Below, piece by piece: positions 45,959-54,707 of a stretch of DNA of 64,000 nucleotides. The notes beneath the pieces were generated by a model, which saw nothing but the letters and a program-made list of their open reading frames with translations, was not told the origin of the DNA and searched no databases. The translations under genes and the position numbers were made by a program. Source of the stretch: Armatimonadota bacterium (GTDB lineage: Bacteria; Armatimonadota; UBA5829; DSUL01); assembly GCA_020846715.1 (NCBI GenBank), contig JADLDK010000011.1, positions 46,763-110,762 of the forward strand, given 5' to 3'. The first letter of the stretch is position 1, and each line of letters opens with the position of its first letter.

Positions 45959-46939
45959 TCAAACTCCCTGCATCACCCTCTTGACCGCGCTGTACAGCTC
46001 TTCCTCTCCAGGAACTGCCATCTTTTCGAGATTCTTTGCGTAGGGCATCGGGACATCAACTCCAGAGACTCGCTCAACAGGCGCATCCAGGTAGTCGAAG
46101 GCTTCCTGCTGAATCTGAGCGATAAGCTCCGCTCCCATGCCACACATCGGCCAGTCCTCTTCGGCCACCACAGCGCGATGCGTCTTCTTCACACTGTCGA
46201 TCACCGTCCGGGTATCCAGCGGACGCAAAGTGCGCAGATCAATCACTTCAACGGATATCCCTTCCTTAGCCAGGCGTTCCGCTGCTTTCAACGCGAACAA
46301 TACCATTCTGGAATAGGTGATGATAGTCACGTCGGTTCCTTCGCGCTTTACATCAGCTACCCCCAAAGGGACGGTAAAATCCCCATCCGGTACTTCGCTC
46401 TTGTTGAGATAAATGAGTTCGTGCTCAAGAAAGATCACCGGGTCCGGGTCTCGGATAGCCGATTTGAGCAGACCCTTAGCGTCGCGTGAAGTCGCGGGCA
46501 GCACGACTTTCAAACCTGGAACGTGCACAAACCAGCTTTCAAAGTTTTGTGAGTGCTGCGCTCCCAGCTGAAGCCCTACCCCGCTTGCTGCGCGCACAAC
46601 CAGAGGAATGTTGTACTGTCCGCCGGACATATAATAGTACTTGGCGGCGTGGTTGACGATCTGGTCCAGTGCCAGCAACGCGAAGTTGATGGTCATCATC
46701 TCGACAACAGGCTTGAGTCCTGCCATCGCGGCGCCAACTCCCGCGCCCACAATAACTTCCTCAGAGATCGGAGTGTCAATGACACGCTTGGAGCCAAACT
46801 CGGCCAGCAGCCCCTCAGTCACTTTGTATGCGCCCTGATACTCCGCAACCTCTTCTCCCATGATGAAGACATCCGGATCGGCGCGCATTTCTTCACGCAA
46901 AGCCTCGTTCAGAGCCTGCTTAATGGACATTGTGGGCAT
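45959..46939 (-). CDS. pdhB: Pyruvate dehydrogenase E1 component, beta subunit
   Basis: A 326-residue transketolase-like subunit: SIKQALNEALREEMRADPDV, MGEEVAEYQGAYKVTEGLL, DTPISEEVIVGAGVGAAMAG and YKYYMSGGQ-like KYYYMSGGQYNIPLVVR identify the E1 beta chain of the 2-oxoacid dehydrogenase family. The C-terminal half has EVIDLRTLRPLDTRTVIDSV. With the alpha subunit it decarboxylates pyruvate (or a branched 2-oxoacid) using thiamine diphosphate. It starts 3 bases after pdhA. No E2 or E3 gene is in the window. Confidence 0.95.
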   Translation of the reverse strand: MPTMSIKQALNEALREEMRADPDVFIMGEEVAEYQGAYKVTEGLLAEFGSKRVIDTPISEEVIVGAGVGAAMAGLKPVVEMMTINFALLALDQIVNHAAKYYYMSGGQYNIPLVVRAASGVGLQLGAQHSQNFESWFVHVPGLKVVLPATSRDAKGLLKSAIRDPDPVIFLEHELIYLNKSEVPDGDFTVPLGVADVKREGTDVTIITYSRMVLFALKAAERLAKEGISVEVIDLRTLRPLDTRTVIDSVKKTHRAVVAEEDWPMCGMGAELIAQIQQEAFDYLDAPVERVSGVDVPMPYAKNLEKMAVPGEEELYSAVKRVMQGV

Positions 46940-46942
46940 GAG

Positions 46943-47956
46943 CTAGATTTCCTCCGAAGCGTAAACATACTCATAGAGGGCGTCCGGACTGGGCGCAGGG
47001 GACTCCTCCGCAAACTGGACACACTCATCCACCAACTGATCAACTTCTGAGGAAATTCTCTGCACGTCCGCATCTTTCATCAGACCCTTGTCAAGAAGCT
47101 GGCGCTCGAAGAGGTTGATCGGATCTCGCACACGCCATTCCTCGACCTCATCCTTGGAGCGATAGGTGGCCGGGTCCGCCATCGAGTGACCACGGTACCG
47201 GTAGGTCTTGGCTTCAATGAAGTAAGGCCCATTGCCATTGCGGCACTCACGCACAGCGACCTCAGCAAGATTGCGCACCGCCAGCAGGTCCATCCCGTCA
47301 ACGTGCGCGCTCTCAATCCCGTATCCACTCACCCGGCGGCTGAGGTCCGGGACGGCCGAAGCGCGCGTCACCTGCGTCCCCATACCATAGAGATTGTTCT
47401 CACACACGTAGATGACAGGAAGCTTCCACAGCCCTGATATGTTGAGCGCCTCGTGGAACGCTCCTTCGTTGACCGCCCCGTCTCCGAAGTAACAAACACA
47501 GACCTGATCCGCGGCCCGGTATTTGATGGACAGCCCGACCCCAGCGGCAATCGGAAGGTGGCCGCCGACGATGGCATCTCCTCCCATGAAGTTGCGCGAT
47601 TTGTCGAAGAGGTGCATGGACCCGCCTTTGCCTTTGCTGACACCAGTTGCCTTACCAAAAAGCTCGGCCATAATGGCCCTGGCGTCCATTCCCGCTGCAA
47701 GCGCTTGTCCATGTTCGCGGTATGTGCCCATGGCGTAGTCATCCGGCCTGAGGACAGACTGAATGCCAACGCAGACGGCCTCCTGACCAATATAGAGGTG
47801 GCAGAAGCCTCCGATGACTGCTTCCATGTACTTCTTGCCGGCCATCTCCTCAAAGCGGCGTATCAGTACCATCATCCGGTACATTTCGAGGTGCTCTTCG
47901 CGCGGAAGCTTATCCAGCAGCTCAACAGTGTGAGCGCCGGAGCGAGTAATCGCCAT
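46943..47956 (-). CDS. pdhA: Pyruvate dehydrogenase E1 component, alpha subunit
   Basis: A 337-residue thiamine-diphosphate-binding subunit. The cofactor motif GDGAVNEGAFHEALNISGLW is complete; FCHLYIGQEAVCVGIQSVL, KGKGGSMHLFDKSRNFMGGD and TYRYRGHSMADPATYRSKDE match PDH E1 alpha (as opposed to branched-chain types). It is the first gene of pdhA-pdhB-lipA. RBS-like AAAAGGAG lies before the ATG. The upstream gap 47957-48285 contains no supported gene; a TATAAA on the minus strand near 48030 could be part of the promoter. Confidence 0.95.
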   Translation of the reverse strand: MAITRSGAHTVELLDKLPREEHLEMYRMMVLIRRFEEMAGKKYMEAVIGGFCHLYIGQEAVCVGIQSVLRPDDYAMGTYREHGQALAAGMDARAIMAELFGKATGVSKGKGGSMHLFDKSRNFMGGDAIVGGHLPIAAGVGLSIKYRAADQVCVCYFGDGAVNEGAFHEALNISGLWKLPVIYVCENNLYGMGTQVTRASAVPDLSRRVSGYGIESAHVDGMDLLAVRNLAEVAVRECRNGNGPYFIEAKTYRYRGHSMADPATYRSKDEVEEWRVRDPINLFERQLLDKGLMKDADVQRISSEVDQLVDECVQFAEESPAPSPDALYEYVYASEEI

Positions 47957-48285
47957 AAAAGACTCCTTTTAAGAGTGGCGCCCGCCGCAGGCTCGAGCCG
48001 AGAACCTGCCAGGCGCAAGTAGCACCGCCTGATTTATACTGGAACAGGCAGTGCGCGTTTCATCTGCTTATCCTTCCACAGTAAAACGCACTATGCATTT
48101 TATACGCGCTGCACTCGCAAGCGCGTTAGCGACACACTGGCGCGGGACAGTCTATGTAACAAGTGGCGTGCATAGCAATGATACCCCATGTACAGCGGCA
48201 AAGTCCGGCATATGCGGTAATCACAGCAGGAAAGCTCGCTCAAGAAGGCCACGGGTTACCCCCGGGTACGGACAGAGATGGGTTC

Positions 48286-48738
48286 TCAGAATCTGGTCTT
48301 GACCCGGGCAATCTCCCCGGGCGCAGGAACCAGCAGCCTGTCCTTGCCGTAAACGAAGCTTGCCCGATCATAGTCGGCCAGCTCGAAATCTGGACCCAGA
48401 ATAATCGCGCCAGTTGGACATGCGTCCTCGCAGTAGCCGCAGAAGATGCAGCGCAGCATATTGATCTCGTAGACGGCAGCATAGCGCTCTCCCGGAGATC
48501 GACGGTCTTCGTCGGTATTGTCGGCGGCGACAACCGTGATGCAATGTGACGGACAAGCCCCCACGCACAGACTGCATCCGATGCACCGCTCAAGGCCATC
48601 TTCGTGCCTGAGAAGTTTATGACGCCAGCGCGCGCGCGCCACAGTGGGGCGTTTCTCTTCCGGGTAGTTGACAGTGGTTGGCTTCCGAATAACCTGCAGA
48701 AGCGTAATACCCAGACCCTTGATAAACTCTGATATCAC
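48286..48738 (-). CDS. nuoI: NADH-quinone oxidoreductase subunit I
   Basis: A 150-residue ferredoxin-like subunit with two [4Fe-4S] motifs: CIGCSLCVGACPSHC and CIFCGYCEDACPTGAI. The N-terminal IKGLGITLLQVIRKPTTVNY is typical for NuoI. It transfers electrons (clusters N6a and N6b) to NuoB. In this cluster it directly follows nuoG after 24 bases; the usual nuoH between them is missing, and no membrane-arm genes follow. Confidence 0.95.
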   Translation of the reverse strand: MISEFIKGLGITLLQVIRKPTTVNYPEEKRPTVARARWRHKLLRHEDGLERCIGCSLCVGACPSHCITVVAADNTDEDRRSPGERYAAVYEINMLRCIFCGYCEDACPTGAIILGPDFELADYDRASFVYGKDRLLVPAPGEIARVKTRF

Positions 48739-48762
48739 TTCAACGGACCTCTCGAATCTTGC

Positions 48763-50844
48763 TTAGCCAGTTGCTCCTGCCATCGCCGGGGGAGCGGAAG
48801 CGCCAGACTGCACTCCCAATGTCCCAACTTCAGACCATTTGATCTGACTGTAAGCGGGAACGGCCTGCCTGATCTGCTCAAAAACTTCCTGGTCACTGGT
48901 GGCTTCCCACGTTTTTCCGAGCGCCCTTCCCAGGTCAGCCACAATCTGCCACCCTGGCCGGGACCGCCCGTGGGGCTTGACCGCCGGATAGATTCGCTGC
49001 ACCCGGCCATCCGTGTTGGTGAAGGTGCCAGCCTGCTCGGCGAATGTCACGTTCGCCAGCACGACATCCGGATCAACCGGCACGTCTCTCAAAGACCACC
49101 CCTGATAGATGAACTCGACATTAGCCAAAGCAGCCTTGACAAGCTCCGGATCTGCTTCCAGCAGAGGCTCAGCCCCAACCACCCACAGCGCTTTCAAGCG
49201 GCCATCTCGGGCAGCTTCCAGTATCTGAATACCCGTCATTCCCGACTCAGATGAGCCCGTGGCAGCGACACCTCCAGGTAGCCAGCCAGGCGTAATGCCC
49301 AGATCCAGCGCACCGCGCGTGTTGCAGTTGGGATAAATCGTGATGCAGGGCACATCCGGCCCAAGCGCGGAAGCCAGCTCACCCAGGGCTTTCGCAAGCG
49401 CAGAAAAGTCACTCAGACCCTGCAGTTTCCAGCCGACAATCACAGCTTTGGGCGCTTCAGAGGAGAGCAGTCTGGCCGCCTGACCCACAACGCCCTCGCC
49501 GCCTCCGGAGCGCACCGCCGCAGCCAGAGAAGCGACAACGGAAGCCTCTTGTCCGGGCTCATAGATCAGGTTGTGCTCGGTGTAGCGGCCGAGTTCAATG
49601 GTCTCCGGATAGAGGCTGACGAGCTGTGCTTTTCGCTGGAACAGAGCTTTCTTGACGCGCAGCTCCGTAATCGGCTGATCGTTGGACAGATCAACGCCAA
49701 TCGTGACAATCTGAGCAGCCTCATCAATATCCGTCAAAACTCCGGATCTAAACCCGGCTTCACGCACAACGCTGTGAAGTTGTACGGCCTGGGGATTGAC
49801 GGCAGATGCGGTATGATCAATGCTGCTGGTCTGAAGAACAGAACGCGTGAGCCATTCAACCGCGTACAACTCTTCATTCGTCAGAATGGGAGAGGCCAGT
49901 ACTCCCAGACTGCCGGAGTTTGCGTGCTTGCTGAGGATGGAGGCCGCCTTTACCGTCGCCTGCTGAGTCGTGGCATCCACAAGCTGCCCATCTTGCAGAA
50001 TCTTGAAATCCTTCAGGCGATCCTGGTTTACAAATTCGTAGCCAAATCGCCCACGATCACACAACCAACCGTCATCCGTGTGCTTGTTCTCCCGGCTCCA
50101 AAGCCGGACCACGTCCCTCTGCTGACGGTGATCTATACGGATATTGCAGCCTGCAGCGCAACCTGTACAAATGCTGGGTGTATGCTGAATCTCCCACGTG
50201 CGTCCAAAGAAACGCGTGGGAGCGCCAGTCAGCGCCCCAACCGGACAAAGCTCGATGGTGTTACCGGAGAACTGGCTATCGAAGGAGTGACCGGGCACAG
50301 TCCCTATGCACTGGCTATGTCCGCGCTCAAAAACGCCAATCTGCTGATGGTCGGAAATCTCTTCACAGAAACGGACGCAGCGCAGGCACATGATGCAGCG
50401 CTCGCGATCCAGCAGTATGTTCTTGCCTATCTGAAGTGGTTTGTCCCAGTGGCGCTTTGGATAGCGGAAACGTGTTTTGCGCGGACCAAACTCATAGGTG
50501 TAGTCCTGCAGCGGGCACTCACCGCCTTTGTCGCAGACCGGACAGTCCAGAGGGTGGTGAATGAGCAGAAACTCCAGCATCCCCCGGCGCGCTTTTTCCA
50601 CGCGGGCGTTCTGCGTGTGAACCACCATGCCCTCTTTGACGGGTGTCGTGCAACTTGGCGTGAGCTTGGGCATGCCCTCAATTTCGACCAGGCACATACG
50701 GCACGCGCCAATAGGCGCCAGCTTCGGGTGGTAGCAGTAAACTGGCACCAGAATTCCAAGCTGCGCGGCCGCTTCAACAAGCAGCGTATTCGGGGCGGTT
50801 TGAATCTGCTGGCCATCAATTGTCAGAGTAACTAGATCAGACAT
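48763..50844 (-). CDS. nuoG: NADH-quinone oxidoreductase subunit G
   Basis: A 693-residue subunit. The N-terminal [2Fe-2S] domain contains PVYCYHPKLAPIGACRMCLV, a second module HPLDCPVCDKGGECPLQDY, and [4Fe-4S] ligands RCIMCLRCVRFCEE. A molybdopterin-oxidoreductase-like domain begins with PSICTGCAAGCNIRIDHRQQ, which gives another CxxCxxxC-type cluster. The remaining part is the degenerate MopB fold. It carries most of the iron-sulfur clusters of the peripheral arm of complex I. nuoCD lies 90 bases upstream and nuoI 24 bases downstream; nuoE and nuoF are not here. Confidence 0.95.
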   Translation of the reverse strand: MSDLVTLTIDGQQIQTAPNTLLVEAAAQLGILVPVYCYHPKLAPIGACRMCLVEIEGMPKLTPSCTTPVKEGMVVHTQNARVEKARRGMLEFLLIHHPLDCPVCDKGGECPLQDYTYEFGPRKTRFRYPKRHWDKPLQIGKNILLDRERCIMCLRCVRFCEEISDHQQIGVFERGHSQCIGTVPGHSFDSQFSGNTIELCPVGALTGAPTRFFGRTWEIQHTPSICTGCAAGCNIRIDHRQQRDVVRLWSRENKHTDDGWLCDRGRFGYEFVNQDRLKDFKILQDGQLVDATTQQATVKAASILSKHANSGSLGVLASPILTNEELYAVEWLTRSVLQTSSIDHTASAVNPQAVQLHSVVREAGFRSGVLTDIDEAAQIVTIGVDLSNDQPITELRVKKALFQRKAQLVSLYPETIELGRYTEHNLIYEPGQEASVVASLAAAVRSGGGEGVVGQAARLLSSEAPKAVIVGWKLQGLSDFSALAKALGELASALGPDVPCITIYPNCNTRGALDLGITPGWLPGGVAATGSSESGMTGIQILEAARDGRLKALWVVGAEPLLEADPELVKAALANVEFIYQGWSLRDVPVDPDVVLANVTFAEQAGTFTNTDGRVQRIYPAVKPHGRSRPGWQIVADLGRALGKTWEATSDQEVFEQIRQAVPAYSQIKWSEVGTLGVQSGASAPPAMAGATG

Positions 50845-50933
50845 TTATCTCTTTGAGCTGAGTGTTGAGAAGTTGAGAGGGTTGCGCACCTGACTCACCT
50901 CACAAACAGCGCTTGCTCCTTCCAATCGCTTCG

Positions 50934-52730
50934 CTAGCGGTCAATCTCTCCCAGAACGATGTCGATGCTGCCAATTGTCGCCACGGCATCCGCCACCAGC
51001 CCTCCCTGCATCATCAGCGGGAGCGCCTGGAGGTTGCTGAACGAGGGCGTTCGCGCACGCATTCGGTAAGGCTTCGGCGAACCATCTCCAATCATGTAGA
51101 ACGAGAGCAGCCCGCGCCCGGTCTCCGTTGGCACATGCCCCTCACCCGGGGGCGCCGTGAACCCGATTGTCGTCAACAGAAAGTGGTGAATCAGGCTTTC
51201 CATACTGTTGCCAATTTCAATTTTGTGTGGTGACAGTACGCGCCGCTCGTCTGCTCCCACCGGCCCCGGCTCCAATTTCTTAATCGCCTGAGCGATAATC
51301 CGGTGGCTCTGACGCATCTCTTCAACCCGGCAAAGGTAGCGGTCATAGACGTCACCGTGTGACCCGACAGGGACGTCAAAATCGTACTCTTCGTAACCAC
51401 TGTAGGGCTCGACCTTGCGCATATCCCAGTCGATCCCTGAAGCGCGCAGACTCGGCCCGCTGACGCCATAGGAAAGCGCGTCCTCCACGCTGATCTTGCC
51501 TACTCCCTGCGTACGCTCCAGCCATATGGGGTTCTTGGTGAGGAGCACTTCGTACTCATCAACTCTGCTCTGGAAAATGTCCATGAAGCTTTGCAGCATG
51601 GGCATAAACTCAGGTGGGATGTCTTCTCTCAGGCCCCCTGGACAGATGTAGCTTGTCATCATCCGTACGCCGGAAGCGGTCTCAAAAAGGTCCAGAATCT
51701 GATCGCGCTCACGGAAGCAGTAGAAGAACGCGCTCATCGCTCCGAGATCCAACCCGTGTGTAGCGAGCCAGACGAGGTGACTCTGAATCCTCGTGAGCTC
51801 GGCCAGAATCACGCGCAGCACTTGAGCGCGACGCGGAATCGTTATGCCCAGCAGCCGCTCAGTGGACAGGGAAAACGCCAGATTGTTGCCAAGCGGCGAC
51901 AGATAGTCCATCCGATCTGTCAGAGTCAGCGCCTGGTTGAAATTGAGGCTTTCAGCAGTCTTTTCAATGCCCGTATGCAGATAGCCGATATCCGGCAGGG
52001 TTGTGATGACGTTCTCACCATCCAGCTCAACCAGCAGCCGCAACACCCCATGCGTGCTCGGATGCTGTGGCCCCATGTTGATGATCATCCTGCCTTCGCC
52101 GGCATCCTCCAGCTCAGCGCCAGAGTCGAGAAGCTGTGTGTAGGAGCTCGGTTGAGTCTCCAGGCGATCCCACCCGAGAAAGACTTCTTCATCTGGCGGA
52201 GCGGGTAGCGTCTGGGGCGTAACATCCGCAAAATTAGCAGAAAACTGAACGGACTCCCCGCCAATGTCGTAGTCTTTGCGCAGCGGATGGCCGCGCCAGT
52301 AGTCCGGCATCAGAAGTCGGCGCAAATCCGGATGGCCGTCAAAAGTGATGCCGAACATATCGAAAATTTCGCGCTCGTGCCAGTTCGCTCCGGCGTAAAC
52401 ATCGCTGATAGTGTCCACGCGCGGCTCGTCTTCATCCAGCAGAACTTTGTAGTGGATGTGCTTGCGCTCTTTGGTGGAGAAAAGCGTGTAGGTCAGAGAG
52501 TAGCGCGGGTTCTGGAACATAAAGTCCGCACCGCCGACCTCAGAATAGAAATCAAACTTGAGGTCGTCGCGCAGCCAACGGCTGAACTCCTTGATCCGGG
52601 ACGGCTGGACAACGATGGACCCTTCCTCAGCAGGTCTGTCGGAAAAGGCCACATCTTCGCCAAATTTCAGCCTGGCGTCTTCAAATATCTTTCGCGTTTC
52701 TTCTTTTTGCATCGTGTGAGTCTGAGGCAA
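50934..52730 (-). CDS. nuoCD: Fused NADH-quinone oxidoreductase subunit C/D
   Basis: A 598-residue fusion. Residues about 1-175 are NuoC (WHEREIFDMFGITFDGHPDL, LLMPDYWRGHPLRKDY). NuoD begins near 215 with INMGPQHPSTHGVLRLLVEL and continues GIEKTAESLNFNQALTLTDR, SLRASGIDWDMRKVEPYSGY and the C-terminal GLVADAVATIGSIDIVLGEI with DR. It forms the quinone-binding part of complex I with NuoB. The fused form is known from enterobacteria and several other phyla. It is between nuoB and nuoG. Confidence 0.96.
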   Translation of the reverse strand: MPQTHTMQKEETRKIFEDARLKFGEDVAFSDRPAEEGSIVVQPSRIKEFSRWLRDDLKFDFYSEVGGADFMFQNPRYSLTYTLFSTKERKHIHYKVLLDEDEPRVDTISDVYAGANWHEREIFDMFGITFDGHPDLRRLLMPDYWRGHPLRKDYDIGGESVQFSANFADVTPQTLPAPPDEEVFLGWDRLETQPSSYTQLLDSGAELEDAGEGRMIINMGPQHPSTHGVLRLLVELDGENVITTLPDIGYLHTGIEKTAESLNFNQALTLTDRMDYLSPLGNNLAFSLSTERLLGITIPRRAQVLRVILAELTRIQSHLVWLATHGLDLGAMSAFFYCFRERDQILDLFETASGVRMMTSYICPGGLREDIPPEFMPMLQSFMDIFQSRVDEYEVLLTKNPIWLERTQGVGKISVEDALSYGVSGPSLRASGIDWDMRKVEPYSGYEEYDFDVPVGSHGDVYDRYLCRVEEMRQSHRIIAQAIKKLEPGPVGADERRVLSPHKIEIGNSMESLIHHFLLTTIGFTAPPGEGHVPTETGRGLLSFYMIGDGSPKPYRMRARTPSFSNLQALPLMMQGGLVADAVATIGSIDIVLGEIDR

Positions 52731-52766
52731 GTCCTGCGAGAGCAGTCACCTATGAACAGAGAGTGA

Positions 52767-53351
52767 TCAGACCTTGCGAGACAGGTATTCCTCGCTCTCC
52801 ATTCCTTCGGCGGAGACAAAGGCGGGTTTGGGCCGGATGGCTGTCCGGTCGACATCAGGTGGAAGGAGAATTTTGCTCCCCGGCTGCGCCTCACCCGCTC
52901 TGATTTTGTCCTGAAGCTTGGTGATCGCGTAAAGGAGAGCATCCGGATTTGGTGGACATCCTGGAACGAAGACATCCACAGGGATGACTTTGTCCACACC
53001 CTGAATGATGGCGTAGTTGTTGAACACTCCTCCGGTCGAAGCGCACGCGCCCATCGCAATGACCCACTTCGGGTCAGGCATCTGATCGTAAAGGCGCTTA
53101 ATAACCGGACCCATCTTCATCGAGACGCGTCCGGCGACAATCATAAGGTCCGCCTGGCGCGGCGAGGATCGAAACACCTCCGCTCCGAATCTGGCGATGT
53201 CAAAGCGGCCGGCCACAGTGGACATCATTTCAATTGCGCAACAGGCAAGTCCGAAAGAGAACGGCCAGATGGACGAACTCTGAGCCCACTTCGCAACCTT
53301 GTCAACAGTGGAAAAGACGATCCCCGGACCCGCTTCGTGTGAGGCTGCCAT
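52767..53351 (-). CDS. nuoB: NADH-quinone oxidoreductase subunit B
   Basis: A protein of 194 residues from ATG 53351 ([20 protein letters not shown]), preceded by AGGGAG; the open frame extends to 53435 without similarity. The N2 cluster ligands are in [26 protein letters not shown] and [12 protein letters not shown]. It hands electrons to quinone. It opens the local nuo cluster; the usual nuoA upstream is absent. 53352-53659 between this gene and the plus-strand gene has no gene I can support. Confidence 0.96.
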   Translation of the reverse strand: MAASHEAGPGIVFSTVDKVAKWAQSSSIWPFSFGLACCAIEMMSTVAGRFDIARFGAEVFRSSPRQADLMIVAGRVSMKMGPVIKRLYDQMPDPKWVIAMGACASTGGVFNNYAIIQGVDKVIPVDVFVPGCPPNPDALLYAITKLQDKIRAGEAQPGSKILLPPDVDRTAIRPKPAFVSAEGMESEEYLSRKV

Positions 53352-53659
53352 AAAACTGAATCTCCCTGGCTCTGTCCGACCTGAGCACGGACAGTTAACT
53401 GAGCGGCTGACGCTAACCCGTACAGCATAGCCCATTCCTCCGCCTTAGCGCCAAGCTGCAAGAGGCTTCCACGCAATGACTGCGCGACATCCTGACAGAG
53501 ACGTCTGCGAAGCGGAGTCTGGCTCAATACCGCTACGGTTCCGAGCGATGATACCACGGCATCGCTGAACTTGAGAAATGTATCACAAATGACGGCATGT
53601 TCGCAAAGGACATCCAATGAGCTGCCAAGAAAGGGAAGCTGAGTTCAGGGAGAACGACT

Positions 53660-54037
53660 ATGCCCGATTTGCCAGAGACAGTAATCAAAGCGTGGGATCA
53701 ACGCGAAGGCCCGGCAGTGCTGGCCACCGTAAGTGATTCCGGGCAGCCAAACGCCATCTACGTCGGCGCAATCAAGCTTCTGGATGCCTGCCGTTTTGTG
53801 ATTTCGGACTCCAGTTTCCACAAGACCCGGGCAAACATTGCCAACGGCAGTCTGGCCTCGGTGCTGTTTCTGACAACAGACTACAATTCCTACCAGATAT
53901 ACGGGCGGCTGGAGTATATGACAAGCGGGGAAGTGTTCGACGATCTGCCGAACTGGATAGACCCGCAGTACCCGCCCGTTGCCGCCGTCGTCGTACACGT
54001 CGAAGAAGTCTACAATGGAGCCGTCAGACTGGCCTGA
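53660..54037 (+). CDS. Pyridoxamine 5'-phosphate oxidase-like flavin-binding protein
   Basis: A 125-residue split-barrel protein: GPAVLATVSDSGQPNAIYVG, FVISDSSFHKTRANIANGSL and DYNSYQIYGRLEYMTSGEVF match the small PNPOx-like family that binds FMN or related cofactors. Substrate unknown. AGGGAGA 6 bases before the ATG is a strong ribosome site. It stands alone on the plus strand, convergent with a decayed gene whose last stop is 4 bases away. Confidence 0.88.
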   Translation: MPDLPETVIKAWDQREGPAVLATVSDSGQPNAIYVGAIKLLDACRFVISDSSFHKTRANIANGSLASVLFLTTDYNSYQIYGRLEYMTSGEVFDDLPNWIDPQYPPVAAVVVHVEEVYNGAVRLA

Positions 54038-54040
54038 GGA

Positions 54041-54265
54041 TCAGTCCGGCAACCGCCCGAGAATCCATAGGCCACCTTTATACCGGCGGTGTCCGGTCAG
54101 GCGGCGCTTCAGCCACCTCAGACGATCCACAAAACGATCGGGCAGCGGGTCTGTCAGGATGCTCCCGGAGGACACAACTTCGAAGCCGGCGCTTCACAGC
54201 AGAGTTGCAAGCGCCCGGTGCGTGAAGAGCATCAGGTGGACCGCAGGACGACAGGACTCCTCAAC
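54041..54265 (-). pseudogene. C-terminal remnant of a SAM-dependent methyltransferase, with in-frame TGA
   Basis: Minus-strand translation gives HLMLFTHRALATLL, then TGA (54194-54196), then SAGFEVVSSGSILTDPLPDR, FVDRLRWLKRRLTGHRRYKG and LWILGRLPD before a stop at 54041. The piece 'H-x-x-x-FT-x-x-x-L-x-x-LL-(E)-SAGFEVV' is the usual end of class I methyltransferases acting on glycans or lipids, and the final basic part is typical as well. The TGA replaces the codon where Glu is expected. No methyltransferase core is found upstream. It lies beside a glycosyltransferase cluster, where such genes are frequent. Confidence 0.45.
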
Positions 54266-54361
54266 AGCACTCTGAGAGTCTGAAGCCGAAGCAGAGAGCG
54301 GCTGTTTCTCGGTGGTAGACTCCCCAGATATTTCAGAAACGCTCTGCAACTCCCTCACACG

Positions 54362-54622
54362 TTATGCTACGCGGTGCGACTCTCCATCTTCGAAAAGTTC
54401 GTCCGCATTTTGTCCTGCAAACAGATCACGCGCATCAATCACGTTTTCGCAGGGCTCGACAGCTCTCCGGGATTTCCAGACGAAGCAGGCGAAAAAACCC
54501 AGACCGACACTCAGAGTCAGGAACCCGCCTGGCTCAGTGACAGCCTGTGACGCGGCGCGCGCGGGCTCCGTGACTGAGAGTAGGAGAAGAATCGGCATAA
54601 CCATACGTCGCAGTAGTGTCAT
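54362..54622 (-). CDS. Small exported or membrane protein with a PEP-CTERM-like segment (doubtful)
   Basis: An 86-codon frame: a signal-like start (MPILLLLSVTEPARA), then VTEPGGFLTLSVGLGFFACF followed by VWKSRRA, which has the order EPxG, hydrophobic helix, arginines of PEP-CTERM sorting segments. Unlike true PEP-CTERM proteins it goes on for 35 residues after the basic cluster. Its frame is the same as that of the methyltransferase remnant downstream, separated by TAA at 54362. It may be part of one decayed region. No strong ribosome site. Confidence 0.35.
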   Translation of the reverse strand: MTLLRRMVMPILLLLSVTEPARAASQAVTEPGGFLTLSVGLGFFACFVWKSRRAVEPCENVIDARDLFAGQNADELFEDGESHRVA

Positions 54623-54707
54623 AAGAAACTATCCATCGAGGGGACTCATCAGCTTGTTCCATACCACGCACAGAAAGGAGGCTGTCAAACGTATGACTGA
54701 AAAGGGT

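Noticed and set aside
48051..48302. 83-codon plus-strand frame between pdhA and nuoI
   Set aside because: No domain and no ribosome site; its end overlaps nuoI on the opposite strand.
49549..50835. 428-codon open frame antisense to nuoG
   Set aside because: NuoG motifs on the minus strand are unmistakable; the plus frame lacks domains and arises from codon bias in GC-rich sequence.
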